A stretch of DNA of 64,000 nucleotides from Terriglobia bacterium (GCA_020073565.1 JAIQEY010000002.1:1-64000), one strand, 5' to 3'. Shown: positions 27,828-35,832, numbered from the stretch's first letter. The notes: generated by a model not told the origin, from the letters alone. Numbers and translations: made by a program.

Positions 27828-28289
27828 TCAGGCCTCCTGCTTTCGGCTCACCACGATTTCATCGCCTCGCACGTGGACCTGGAAAGACTCCAGAGGGCGC
27901 GGAGGGGGGCCGGAGACGTTGCGCCCCGCGAGGTCATAGAGCCCGTTGTGGCAGGCGCACCAGACCTGGCGGAGTTCACTGCGGTATTGCACCGTGCAGC
28001 TCAGATGCGTGCACGTTGCCGACATGGCCCGATATTCCCCGTCGGCGGTGAGAAGAAGCAAGCCGGGCCGGCTCCCAAAACGAAAGATCTTCGAGCTGTT
28101 GGGTTTCAGTTCGCCCACTTTCGCGGCGATAATTTCGTCTCCTCCCAGATCCACTACAGTGGGAGGAACGACGTATTGCAGCACAGGGTAAAGGAACGAA
28201 ACGACCGACGCGATCAGACCGCCTCCCAGCAGAACTTCTACCAAGCGGCGGCGCCCGGGTTCTACCCCGGAACTGGGAGGGTTGTCCAT
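27828..28289 (-). CDS. Rieske [2Fe-2S] protein of the bc-type complex
   Basis: A 153-residue protein with one N-terminal membrane anchor (LVEVLLGGGLIASVVSFLYP) and a Rieske domain. The cluster ligands are in CTHLSC and CACHNGLYD, with the usual Gly-Pro-Pro loop following as SGPPPRPLE. It passes the first electron of quinol oxidation from the Qo site of cytochrome b to a c-type cytochrome. The gene lies between a mono-heme cytochrome c gene (30 bases upstream) and cytochrome b (three bases downstream), the classic bc order. Confidence 0.94.
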   Translation of the reverse strand: MDNPPSSGVEPGRRRLVEVLLGGGLIASVVSFLYPVLQYVVPPTVVDLGGDEIIAAKVGELKPNSSKIFRFGSRPGLLLLTADGEYRAMSATCTHLSCTVQYRSELRQVWCACHNGLYDLAGRNVSGPPPRPLESFQVHVRGDEIVVSRKQEA

Positions 28290-28319
28290 TTCTGTTTTCT
28301 CGGCTCCGACTTGGATTGG

Positions 28320-28640
28320 CTATTTCTTCTTGGCAAGTTCCCGGATGTGAGCGATCACCTGATCGATCTGTTCCTTGGTGAGTTTGCCGTCATAGGCAGG
28401 CATCTTATCCTTTCCCTTGGCGACGATCTGGGTGAGTTCGGCGTCGGACAGCTTCTGCACGTCAGCGGACCGCAGGTCAAGGATTTTGAGCTTTTCCCCC
28501 ATGGGCGTCTTGCCGCTGCCATCCGGGCCGTGGCATATCGCACACTTGCTTTTGAAAGTGGTTGCGCCGTCTTGAGCAAATGAAAAGCTCGTGGTGAGGG
28601 CAAAAAGAACGATCGCGAACAGAACCAGCTTTTTCTTCAT
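28320..28640 (-). CDS. Mono-heme cytochrome c
   Basis: A 106-residue periplasmic class I cytochrome c. A signal peptide (LVLFAIVLFALTTSFSFA) precedes the heme site CAICHGPDGSGKTPMG, and KDKMPAYDG near residue 80 supplies the axial Met. A strong ribosome site AAGGAG lies six bases before the ATG. It is the first gene of the cyt c/Rieske/cyt b/nine-heme module and probably its mobile or attached acceptor. A Crp/Fnr-like palindrome lies about 100 bases upstream. Confidence 0.92.
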   Translation of the reverse strand: MKKKLVLFAIVLFALTTSFSFAQDGATTFKSKCAICHGPDGSGKTPMGEKLKILDLRSADVQKLSDAELTQIVAKGKDKMPAYDGKLTKEQIDQVIAHIRELAKKK

Positions 28641-28740
28641 GGAATTCTCCTTGCTGCTTTTTCGTGGCCGATGGCCTTCGCCTATCCAAGAAATAACCCA
28701 GAGTAGGCCCTACAGTTCACAGCAGGCGTTCACGGCTGTC

Positions 28741-28756
28741 AGTGATCTAGATCACA
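28741..28756. promoter_or_regulatory. Crp/Fnr-type palindrome
   Basis: AGTGATCTAGATCACA is a perfect palindrome over its central 14 bases (GTGA-N6-TCAC), matching the Crp half sites; it also resembles Fnr boxes (TTGAT-N4-ATCAA) over GAT-N4-ATC. It lies about 100 bases before the mono-heme cytochrome gene, in the only sizeable spacer of the respiratory island, and so could switch the Rieske/cytochrome b module by oxygen, NO or cAMP. Confidence 0.55.
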
Positions 28757-28794
28757 CCCCAGGTGTGAGCCCTAGTGCGGAACTCGAATACGAA

Positions 28795-30486
28795 CTACGT
28801 TCGCCGTCCCATGCGCGCCATGCGAGGAACCGCAATCAAAGCCACCGCGTAGAGGGAAATCGAAACCGCGATGGATCCCGGGTGTCCGTGATGGAGGTCT
28901 TCGAACAGCAGCTTCACGGTAACCAGCGCGAGTACACCATAGGCAATCCATACTAGTTCGATCCGCCGCCAGCGAGAGCCACTGTAGGCAAGAGCCAGGG
29001 CGACCGCACAGGTAGTCAGCGTGCGGATGACGGCAACGTGGGACTTACCCGGAGACGTGCCGGTTGCCGCCAGCCACACCAAACCTGACACCAGGAACGT
29101 CACCAAGGCACTCACGGCCAGGGCCGACGAGAGCAGCCGGAGGAAGCGATGGTTCCACCGATCTCGAGGGAAACGCCCTCCGATCGAGTAGCAGAGGACG
29201 GCGGAAGCGGCCACGGCCCAGACGGTCCAGCCAGGCGCTGCCGGGAAGGTCGCGGCCAGCGCGCGGCCTGCATAGTCGAGCAGACCGGATGAGACCGCGG
29301 CGGTAGCCAGGTAGAGCAAGCCGTGGAATTCGAGCGTCAGGCGACCGTATCGGACGCCCAGAAAGGTGGCCGCGATCGCGGCCACGCTCAGACACAACGC
29401 CAGCGTTTGAGGATTGAGACATAGCAAACTGCCCGCCAGCACGAGAGCGGCGCCCCAGGTCGCATAGACGTGGTAGTTGCGCGCCTCGGGGAGGCGGTCA
29501 AAGCAGGCAAATGCCAGGGCGTAGCAAGCAGCCGCGAGCAGGAGGCAGATCACCCCGAGTGCCCCAACTCCCGACGAAAAGCGATATGCGGTGAAGGCAG
29601 CCAGCAGAAAGGCGATGATGGTCTGCCCGATCTCGAAGGTTGTGATCCGCTGGTGGAGTCGTATTGTGCGGAAGGCGATACTCGCTCCGTAGATCAGAAA
29701 CAAACCCGATCCCAGCGTCAGGAGTGCTGCTGGTGCAACGTTTCCGTACTCGACACGCACACTTTCCGGCTGGGAATAGATATACGTCAGAATGCCAGTG
29801 GCCAGATCGGCTGCCACCGCGACCAAAGGCCGCAAGCTGAGCCAGTGTCCGCGAGCAGCTGCCACCTCGCAAAGCGCAGCCATGAACAACAGCGCACAAA
29901 GAAACGGGACCAGATCGTGGGTGGCAATCAGTAATGCGATGGCAGTGAGCGCCGCGGTTCCATTGGCCACCCAGACGATCGAGACAAGGCTGCGCTTCCA
30001 GGCAAGAGCGGACGCTGCGACCACGAACGCGGCCAGTACACCAGCGACTACGAAGGTAGATAGAGCCTTGAAGACCAGCGTAAGTTCCCAAAGCATGGGA
30101 GCAAGGATCAGCGCCGCCGTGGCGGCGTATGCCGTGCTGGCAAAGCGGGTTTCGACCGGAACCCGCGCCGCCCACACCAGCCACATGCCCGCGTAAGCCA
30201 GGGCAAGCGCCACGACCGCTAATTTCGGAAACGATCCCGATTCGGCCACAGCGCGGAGCAGGTAGGCTCCGGCAATACCCAGCATGGCTTTGCCCACGAC
30301 AGGAAGCATGCCCCCGGCCGTTGCCAGGTTATCTGTTTCCGCTAGAGGTTTGGCGCTGGCGCGATGGACTGCCGAAACGGGGAGGGGATCTGACGCTGCT
30401 GATGGACGCTCCAGGGCGGAGACCCGGCGCTCGAGGTGTTCCAGCCGGTCAGAAAGCCGTGCTAAAGCGTCGAGAAGATCGTCCAT
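28795..30486 (-). CDS. Multi-pass membrane protein, DUF2339-like layout
   Basis: A 563-residue inner-membrane protein of unknown function. The first 30 residues form a coiled coil (LLDALARLSDRLEHLERRV), a Pro/Ala/Ser linker follows, and from residue about 65 to the end there are some fourteen hydrophobic helices. No redox motif or transporter signature is visible. The layout resembles DUF2339 proteins, but that is only by architecture. I use ATG 30486, with GGTGGAG just upstream, and not the GTG at 30495. It lies inside the minus-strand respiratory island, 42 bases after NrfD, and could be a membrane scaffold or simply a passenger. Confidence 0.7.
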   Translation of the reverse strand: MDDLLDALARLSDRLEHLERRVSALERPSAASDPLPVSAVHRASAKPLAETDNLATAGGMLPVVGKAMLGIAGAYLLRAVAESGSFPKLAVVALALAYAGMWLVWAARVPVETRFASTAYAATAALILAPMLWELTLVFKALSTFVVAGVLAAFVVAASALAWKRSLVSIVWVANGTAALTAIALLIATHDLVPFLCALLFMAALCEVAAARGHWLSLRPLVAVAADLATGILTYIYSQPESVRVEYGNVAPAALLTLGSGLFLIYGASIAFRTIRLHQRITTFEIGQTIIAFLLAAFTAYRFSSGVGALGVICLLLAAACYALAFACFDRLPEARNYHVYATWGAALVLAGSLLCLNPQTLALCLSVAAIAATFLGVRYGRLTLEFHGLLYLATAAVSSGLLDYAGRALAATFPAAPGWTVWAVAASAVLCYSIGGRFPRDRWNHRFLRLLSSALAVSALVTFLVSGLVWLAATGTSPGKSHVAVIRTLTTCAVALALAYSGSRWRRIELVWIAYGVLALVTVKLLFEDLHHGHPGSIAVSISLYAVALIAVPRMARMGRRT

Positions 30487-30528
30487 AATCTCCACCGCTT
30501 TGAGGCTGGCAAGGAATGCGGGTCGAAC

Positions 30529-31716
30529 TTAGTGCGCGGGTGTGGTGTCGGGGAGCGGACCCGAGATTCTATCTCCCCAAGGTGGCAGGAGCTTCACCAA
30601 TACCCACAAGATCACGAAGGGCAGGACGGTCAGCACAATCGCCACCAGCAGTCCTTCGCGCGCGACCAGGCCCATCTTGTACGTCGTGTACCCGAGAAAA
30701 CTCTTGGAGAACAACTGTCCTCCAATGACGATGTTCCAGCGCATGGCAAAAATGCCAATCATGGTCAGGCATCCGGCCAACACATAGATGCGTTTCCGCG
30801 CCATCTCGGAGAACTTCAACAACTGAGTCCAGGCCAGCAGTGCAATCGGCGTGACCGTTCCCAGCACGATCTGCACCACGATGTGCGACATGTAGAGCTT
30901 GGTGTGAACCATGAAATCGAGGCTGCGGAAGCTTTCATCGGCCTCGTAAATTCGGTGGATCAAGTCGAGCATCTCTAGGCCGAAATCAATGATGAACGTG
31001 TAGAACAGATAACGCGCGATCGTGTCCACACAGGGCATGTCGATCGATTGTCCGCGCGCCCATGTCATCAGCATGTAGAGGAGCATCACGGCCGCAATCC
31101 CCGACACCATGGCGGAGAAGATAAACACCACCGGCATGAGCGGCGTCGACCACCACGGGTTCGCTTTGACCGAGCCGAAAATGAAGCCAACGTATCCGTG
31201 CAGCAGGAAGGCCGAAGGGATACCGATCACGGTAATCAGGTAGCCGACTCGTTCGTCCACCGCCAGCGCGCGTTCGCTCAGGTTGTGTGATCCCAAAGCC
31301 ATCATCCGGTAGATCCCACGCCTCCAGCCAGTGGTCGATTCCGACAGCAGCACGATGTCCCGCCGATAGTCGAGCCAGATTTCCAACACCAACACCGCCA
31401 TCAGGTACCAGAGGTAGACAAAGCCAAACATCGCCATCGCGGAGGAGCGGTGCGGCGTGAGATACATCTCGAAGGAACGTTCCGGATGCCCGAGGTGGAG
31501 CTGCAGCGGAAGGGGCGCCACCAGAAGAAACGACAGGGCGGTCAACAGCGCGAGCCGGTACGTAGGCTTCACGGCCTGGACTCGGAACACGCGCTCCAGC
31601 GAGGCCAGGATGAACGCGCCTGCCACCAACCCCGTGAGAAACGGATACAGCACGATCAGCACGCTCCACTGGAGTTCAATTTCGTTGGGATACATGAAGC
31701 CTTCAACGCCGGGCAT
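30529..31716 (-). CDS. NrfD/PsrC-type quinone-interacting membrane subunit
   Basis: A 395-residue integral membrane protein of the NrfD (polysulfide reductase C) family. Eight to ten helices are visible, starting WSVLIVLYPFLTGLVAGAFI. LGHPERSFEMYLTPHRSSAM, cut here as LGHPERS, is the family's conserved region near residue 75. It exchanges electrons between the quinone pool and the neighbouring iron-sulfur protein. The start is uncertain: ATG 31716 has AAGGAG thirteen bases upstream, and ATG 31695 is possible. A longer open frame that overlaps the ferredoxin gene lacks support. No molybdenum catalytic subunit is encoded nearby. Confidence 0.88.
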   Translation of the reverse strand: MPGVEGFMYPNEIELQWSVLIVLYPFLTGLVAGAFILASLERVFRVQAVKPTYRLALLTALSFLLVAPLPLQLHLGHPERSFEMYLTPHRSSAMAMFGFVYLWYLMAVLVLEIWLDYRRDIVLLSESTTGWRRGIYRMMALGSHNLSERALAVDERVGYLITVIGIPSAFLLHGYVGFIFGSVKANPWWSTPLMPVVFIFSAMVSGIAAVMLLYMLMTWARGQSIDMPCVDTIARYLFYTFIIDFGLEMLDLIHRIYEADESFRSLDFMVHTKLYMSHIVVQIVLGTVTPIALLAWTQLLKFSEMARKRIYVLAGCLTMIGIFAMRWNIVIGGQLFSKSFLGYTTYKMGLVAREGLLVAIVLTVLPFVILWVLVKLLPPWGDRISGPLPDTTPAH

Positions 31717-31768
31717 ATCGGTTAGGGGTCTCCTTATCGCATCGAAGCGCTCTTTGTCATTGCACCGT

Positions 31769-32500
31769 TCATCGCACGGAACCATCCAGGCCGGCGTAAA
31801 ACACCTTGGCATGAGTCGCCATGTAGGGTTTCAGGACTTGCACGCTATGAGTTTTCAGGAACTCGTGAATCGGGTCTTGGGGATTTTTCAGGTCCGCAAG
31901 TTGTCGCGCACCGGTTGGACAGCTCTCGCAACACGCGGTGGTGAGGCCTTTCGTGATCCGGTGATAGCACAGCGTGCATTTCTCGGCGGTTTCGGTTTTC
32001 GGATTGATGAAACGGCAGCCATAGGGGCACGCCTGCACGCAATACCGGCAGCCGAGGCAGTATTTTTTGTCCACCAGCACCACACCATCCGGGCTTACAA
32101 AGGTTGCGCCCACCGGACAGACCTGCGTACACGGAGACTCCACGCAATGGTTACACAGCTTAGGCACGAAGAAGTTCTTCCCGCTCGCATCCTTCGCTGG
32201 AGGAAATCCCTTTTTGCCGCCATCGGGAGAGTCCACCGCAGGATTCTCAATGTCGTAATCGGAAACGTGGTAGCGCTCCACCCAGGTGCGGAAGTATCCA
32301 TCCGGCACATCATTCTCGGCCTGGCAGGCACGGACGCAGTTCCCGCAACCAATGCATTTCGGCAGGTCGATCAGCATGCTCCACCAATGCTGGCTCATGG
32401 TGTAGTTGGGAGAAGACTCCGGAGTTCCAGCCAAAACGTGCTTCCAGGCGACAGCGGCAGCCGGCAACAGCAGGATTAGATGGCGCCGGGTGATGCTCAT
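31769..32500 (-). CDS. Tat-exported 4x[4Fe-4S] ferredoxin-like subunit (NrfC/PsrB type)
   Basis: A 243-residue electron-transfer subunit. The N-terminal MSITRRHLILLLPAAAVAW is a twin-arginine signal, so it acts on the periplasmic side. Cysteine clusters are CIGCGNCVRAC, CNHCVESPCTQVCP, CLGCRYCVQACPYGC and CTLCYHR...CCESCP, enough for four cubane clusters. It should wire the tetraheme cytochrome (encoded just upstream with ATGA overlap) to the NrfD subunit encoded downstream. This trio resembles Psr/Nrf/Qrc-type modules. Confidence 0.92.
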   Translation of the reverse strand: MSITRRHLILLLPAAAVAWKHVLAGTPESSPNYTMSQHWWSMLIDLPKCIGCGNCVRACQAENDVPDGYFRTWVERYHVSDYDIENPAVDSPDGGKKGFPPAKDASGKNFFVPKLCNHCVESPCTQVCPVGATFVSPDGVVLVDKKYCLGCRYCVQACPYGCRFINPKTETAEKCTLCYHRITKGLTTACCESCPTGARQLADLKNPQDPIHEFLKTHSVQVLKPYMATHAKVFYAGLDGSVR

Positions 32501-32967
32501 TTCGTACCTCCGCTGATGACTGGACTGTGCGGCTGGTGGCAGGTGTCGCAGGGCAGCCCAGTGGAGTGGTCGGCGGAAGCAACCTGCGGGAAACTTTTCG
32601 GCTTGGCCGCGTTTGCCTCATGACAGCGGGCGCAGAGTACCGCGGTATCGAGCTTCGGGGGCTGAACCGAGGTTGGGTCGTCGGCATGCTTGGCTAGAGG
32701 TCCGTGGCAAGCCTCGCAATTGACGTGGGCGTGCTTGCCGTCCTTTTTCTTGTCGAGGACGTCGGCATGGCAGGTCTCGCAAGTCTCATGGCCCGCGAAG
32801 TTGACGGGCCGCGCGGCCATTTCGGCCATCGCGACCCCCCGGTAGTGCCCGTATTGTCCGAAGCTTTTCGGAACCAGGAAGCCGCGAATGACCAGAAACA
32901 GAAGGATGCCCGCAACGAAGACTGCTGCCAATCGGAAGAGGTGTCCGGAATCTTTAAAGGCATGCAT
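32497..32967 (-). CDS. Membrane-anchored tetraheme cytochrome c
   Basis: A 156-residue periplasmic cytochrome. An uncleaved-looking helix (FRLAAVFVAGILLFLVIRGF) near residue 12-32 anchors it, and four heme sites follow: CETCH, CEACH, CARCH and CDTCH. The start at ATG 32967 fits the anchor; the open frame runs further upstream without a believable start. The last four bases overlap the ferredoxin start (ATGA). It heads the operon and likely feeds or drains electrons of the ferredoxin/NrfD pair. Confidence 0.85.
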   Translation of the reverse strand: MHAFKDSGHLFRLAAVFVAGILLFLVIRGFLVPKSFGQYGHYRGVAMAEMAARPVNFAGHETCETCHADVLDKKKDGKHAHVNCEACHGPLAKHADDPTSVQPPKLDTAVLCARCHEANAAKPKSFPQVASADHSTGLPCDTCHQPHSPVISGGTK

Positions 32968-33238
32968 AGTAGGCCGGTGCCGCTGTTCCCTGAATACAGG
33001 AGACCGTGCCCAGACCGCTGTGCTCCAGGTCACGCTCCGCATGTGCTGAGGGTCACAGATATCAGTGACGCGCAATTGACGCGCAAAAGCGCCCAAATCA
33101 AGATCTCCAGCGGCCCAAACCCGGTCTGGGCAGAAACACGACCCCCTCAGCTGGCCCCATCGGGACCTGTTCTTCCGTGACCTCGGAAGGTCGCTCCGCG
33201 CTTGCTAAGCTCCCCTTGGAGTTTTAGGAGGGGTCCCT

Positions 33239-33613
33239 TTGCCCGCGAAAGCTTCAAAATCAACAGTCAAAGTTCTTTATGGCGAGTCCGATGAGCAGGT
33301 TCTGTCCACTCAAGCCGCTGAGATGAAAAAGGCTGGTCACCACGTTACGACCGCGGTCGGACGGCAGAGCGTGCAGGATGCGCTTAAACACGACGCCTTC
33401 GATCTGGTGATCCTGGGTTCAACGTTGAGCAAGGACGACCGCCATCACTTGCCCTACATGGTGAAGAAGGCGCACGAGGGCACCAAGGTGCTCATCATGC
33501 ACGCCGCTTCCCGCCACCACGAGGTGGATGCCGCCGTGGACGCCAACACCAGCATGCAAATCGTGCTCGAGAAGATTGCTCGCTTGATGGCCGAGCAGAG
33601 CGTGTCAGCCTAG
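33239..33613 (+). CDS. Receiver-like protein lacking the phosphoacceptor Asp
   Basis: A 124-residue single-domain protein with the CheY-like pattern: VKVLYGESDEQVLSTQAAEM, FDLVILGSTLSKDD and KVLIMHAA. At the end of strand 3, where receivers have the phosphorylated Asp (ILDxxLP), this one has Gly-Ser (ILGSTLS). The acidic pair after strand 1 is reduced to E-S-D, and the usual Lys near strand 5 is not seen. It is probably a pseudo-receiver working by protein contact. Start TTG 33239 is fixed by AGGAGGGG five bases upstream. It is divergent from the respiratory island and followed by a strong terminator. Confidence 0.78.
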   Translation: MPAKASKSTVKVLYGESDEQVLSTQAAEMKKAGHHVTTAVGRQSVQDALKHDAFDLVILGSTLSKDDRHHLPYMVKKAHEGTKVLIMHAASRHHEVDAAVDANTSMQIVLEKIARLMAEQSVSA

Positions 33614-33636
33614 GGTTCGTCGTGAGTCGAGATGAG

Positions 33637-33674
33637 AACGGCAGGAACTCAGCACTGAGTTCCTGCCGTTTTCT
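33637..33674 (+). terminator. Rho-independent terminator
   Basis: A perfect 16-base inverted repeat (AACGGCAGGAACTCAG and its complement, 33637-33652 and 33655-33670, two bases apart) is followed by TTTC, about 25 bases after the receiver gene stop. Confidence 0.85.
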
Positions 33675-33755
33675 ATTAGGAGAGGGGTGCTCGGGCCAAG
33701 GGAAAAATGGGTCTAGCCGATGTGAGAGAGGTCGAGCACGGCCAGACCCCTCAAG

Positions 33756-34892
33756 TTATTCAGAGTTGCCGCGTTGCTCGGTGCCGACAGCCGTAATCTT
33801 GCCGTAAATTCCGTTGCTTTCGTCGTTTGGACCTGCTGTGAAGAACAGTTCCGTGGCCAGGCCGTTGTTCGTGGAATCTCCGCCGAAACTCAACGCCCAC
33901 AGTCCGTCGATCCATAGTGGAGCGCCCGTCGGGTCCAGGAGCGTCCCTTCAAATTTCCCGCTGACCGCATTGAACGCATGGATTGTTCCGTCGCCAAAGT
34001 TGCCGATCAGCAGGCGATGGCTGAACGGACCGAAGTCCCCGGGCGCCAGAGCAATTCCCCAGGGCGCGTTCAATTCCATCCTATGCGGCAAGCGCAGCAC
34101 GAGTTTTCCCGTCGTATCGAAAATGTTCACGAACCCCAGTCCGGGGCCATGATCCTCGTCCTTTTGGCCCGGCCTCCGGTGCGCGTAGGTGACCACGATG
34201 TTGCCGCCTACATTCTGGATTCCAAACGGAGCGTAGTTGGCAGGAAGGTTGGGATCAAGAAAGCCTCCCGCCGTGTTGATGCGCCCGAATTTCGGGCCAT
34301 AGACCTCGACTCCGCCGCTCTTGAAATTGGTTACGTACAGGCGGGGCCCAACCGGAGTGGCGGCGAGCGCGAGTCCTTTGTAGATCGCGGTTGTAGGATT
34401 CTTGACTTTCACGACCGCTGCCGAGGGGTTCACGTTGGGATTCCAGCCCGAGATCGTGCCATCTTCAGTGGCAAATAAGAAAATGGCCTTTTGCCCCGGA
34501 CCTACCTCGAAACTGCTCGTGTAGTTAAACACGGTTCCGGTGGGCGTTCCCCCAGGGGTGCCATCGGGCAGAGGAATGGAAATACAATTGTGCAACGGAC
34601 AGGTCGCCGGGGCTGGCAGCGTTCTCGCTGCGCCCGTGCCATCGTAGAGCGTGGACAGCGACGTACCGTTGTCGGAAATCCACCAAGGTGAGCCCGACGA
34701 GCGCGACATTCCCCAGGCATTCACGAGACTAGGATCGACATTCGGCGCGGTCGCCGAGGTGGTGGAGTTGTCCGTGGTGAGATCGGTTCTCGTGTAGTGT
34801 TGCGCCAGGCCATTGCTGGCAGTGAGCAGGATGAAGGTCAGACCAAGGGCGGCCACTCCGGCCGCATGCTTCCAATTGCGTGAGCGCGACAT
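33756..34892 (-). CDS. TIGR03118 family secreted beta-propeller protein
   Basis: A 378-residue exported protein of the TIGR03118 family, whose function is not known. After the signal peptide (AAGVAALGLTFILLTASNGLA) come YTRTDLTTDN, DPSLVNAWGMSRSSGSPWWI and DNGTSLSTLYDG, the family's first blade. Repeated propeller motifs follow (ATEDGTISGWNPNV, GIALAPGDFGPFSHRLLIGN, GALWALSFG-like WALSFGG). There is no PEP-CTERM tail, and the protein ends soon after the last blade. I chose ATG 34892 because AAGGAG lies six bases upstream. It is the only gene between the receiver gene and the ATP synthase operon and is convergent with the former. Confidence 0.85.
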   Translation of the reverse strand: MSRSRNWKHAAGVAALGLTFILLTASNGLAQHYTRTDLTTDNSTTSATAPNVDPSLVNAWGMSRSSGSPWWISDNGTSLSTLYDGTGAARTLPAPATCPLHNCISIPLPDGTPGGTPTGTVFNYTSSFEVGPGQKAIFLFATEDGTISGWNPNVNPSAAVVKVKNPTTAIYKGLALAATPVGPRLYVTNFKSGGVEVYGPKFGRINTAGGFLDPNLPANYAPFGIQNVGGNIVVTYAHRRPGQKDEDHGPGLGFVNIFDTTGKLVLRLPHRMELNAPWGIALAPGDFGPFSHRLLIGNFGDGTIHAFNAVSGKFEGTLLDPTGAPLWIDGLWALSFGGDSTNNGLATELFFTAGPNDESNGIYGKITAVGTEQRGNSE

Positions 34893-35062
34893 TGTGTTCT
34901 CCTTTGCAATTCGTCGGCGTTGTCCGAATCCGGGTTCCGCTGAACCTGAGATCCCATGATTCAACGCAGTTGACGTTAATCGCGCCCACCACGCAGGTTG
35001 TCATGCGGTTGTAAAGGAAGGGTCATTTTTTGAGCGGGGAAACGATAGAAAAAAGAGGAGCA

Positions 35063-35186
35063 TCGGTGACCAAGGCCCGAAAGCCTGAAAGCTAGAAATT
35101 AAAATGGGCCGCCAGCCAAGAAGCGGTGACTTTTCCTTGGCTATCGGCCCACTCGATCCGGAAACGGATCGGAGGTGATGCTTACA
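35063..35186 (+). promoter_or_regulatory. Structured leader upstream of the ATP synthase operon
   Basis: Hairpin 1 pairs GGGCCG (35106-35111) with CGGCCC (35145-35150) and AGCCAAG (35114-35120) with CTTGGCT (35136-35142). Hairpin 2 is CGATCCG-GAAA-CGGATCG (35154-35171), a perfect stem with a GNRA tetraloop. Directly after it lies GGAGGTGAT, a full match to the anti-Shine-Dalgarno, six bases before ATG 35186. CCAAGG (35070-35075) could compete for CCTTGG (35135-35140). ATG 35186 opens a 66-codon frame that overlaps the b' start; I see no family for it. This looks like a regulatory leader of unknown class. Confidence 0.45.
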
Positions 35187-35273
35187 TGGTAGCCCCTTCC
35201 CGGGCATTGTCAAGGGACAACTTTGGGAGTTTCAGATTGGGACGAATTTCCAAGGCGAGTGGCTGTGGAATCA

Positions 35274-35303
35274 TTGACACTATTGCCGCCAGAGTGTTAA
35301 TTT
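35274..35303 (+). promoter_or_regulatory. Candidate sigma-70 promoter of the atp operon
   Basis: TTGACA (35274-35279) is followed after 17 bases by TTAATT (or after 18 by TAATTT), about 60 bases before the b' start codon. It is a perfect -35 box with a weaker -10 box. If used, it lies downstream of the structured leader at 35063-35186. Confidence 0.45.
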
Positions 35304-35361
35304 TATTGGTTTTAGAAACCGCTCTCCTTCCAGCAGGATCAGCGATTCGATCAGCAGAACA

Positions 35362-35832
35362 ATGGAACAAACCCTCCGCCAACTAGGCGAATTACTGCTC
35401 GGAGCCGTACCTACGGTGCTTCTGCTGGGGACACTTTTCGTTCTGTACACCCAACTAGTTTATCGCCCGCTAACGGCCGTGCTGGCCGAGCGCCGCAGCC
35501 GCACGCAAGGCGCGATGGAAAAAGCGCGGGCCGACATCGCGGCCGCCGAAGCGCGCACCTCCGACTACGAACAGCGCATGCGCGAAGCTCGCATGAAAAT
35601 ATTCAAGAACCAGGAAGCGCGCCGCCAGCAGGCGATGCAGGCCCGCGCCGAAGTGGTGAACCAGGCCCGAACCCGGGCACAGGAGCAGGTCAAAGAGGCG
35701 CGCGCGGGCATCGAGCAAGCCAAGCAGCAAGCTCTCTCAGACCTGCAAGGCGAAGCTGGACGACTGGCGAGCGAGATCGTGCGTACTGTCTTGCGTCCGG
35801 TCGCGGCTCCGAGCCAGGTGGGTGGACGATGA
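35362..35832 (+). CDS. atpF': ATP synthase Fo subunit b'
   Basis: A 156-residue b-type stalk subunit. One membrane helix (GAVPTVLLLGTLFVLYTQLV, residues 14-33) is followed by a long charged coiled coil (AEARTSDYEQRMREARMKIF) rich in Ala, Glu, Arg and Gln. It pairs with the b subunit encoded next to form the peripheral stalk that holds F1 to the membrane part. The start ATG has no obvious ribosome site of its own. It is the first gene of the operon; the genes for subunits a and c are not in this window. The next gene overlaps it by four bases (ATGA). Confidence 0.87.
   Translation: MEQTLRQLGELLLGAVPTVLLLGTLFVLYTQLVYRPLTAVLAERRSRTQGAMEKARADIAAAEARTSDYEQRMREARMKIFKNQEARRQQAMQARAEVVNQARTRAQEQVKEARAGIEQAKQQALSDLQGEAGRLASEIVRTVLRPVAAPSQVGGR

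Noticed and set aside
35186-35386. A 66-codon frame with an ideal Shine-Dalgarno just before atpF'
   Set aside because: Not listed as a gene because the product matches nothing known, it overlaps atpF', and the best promoter lies inside it; kept only as part of the leader description.
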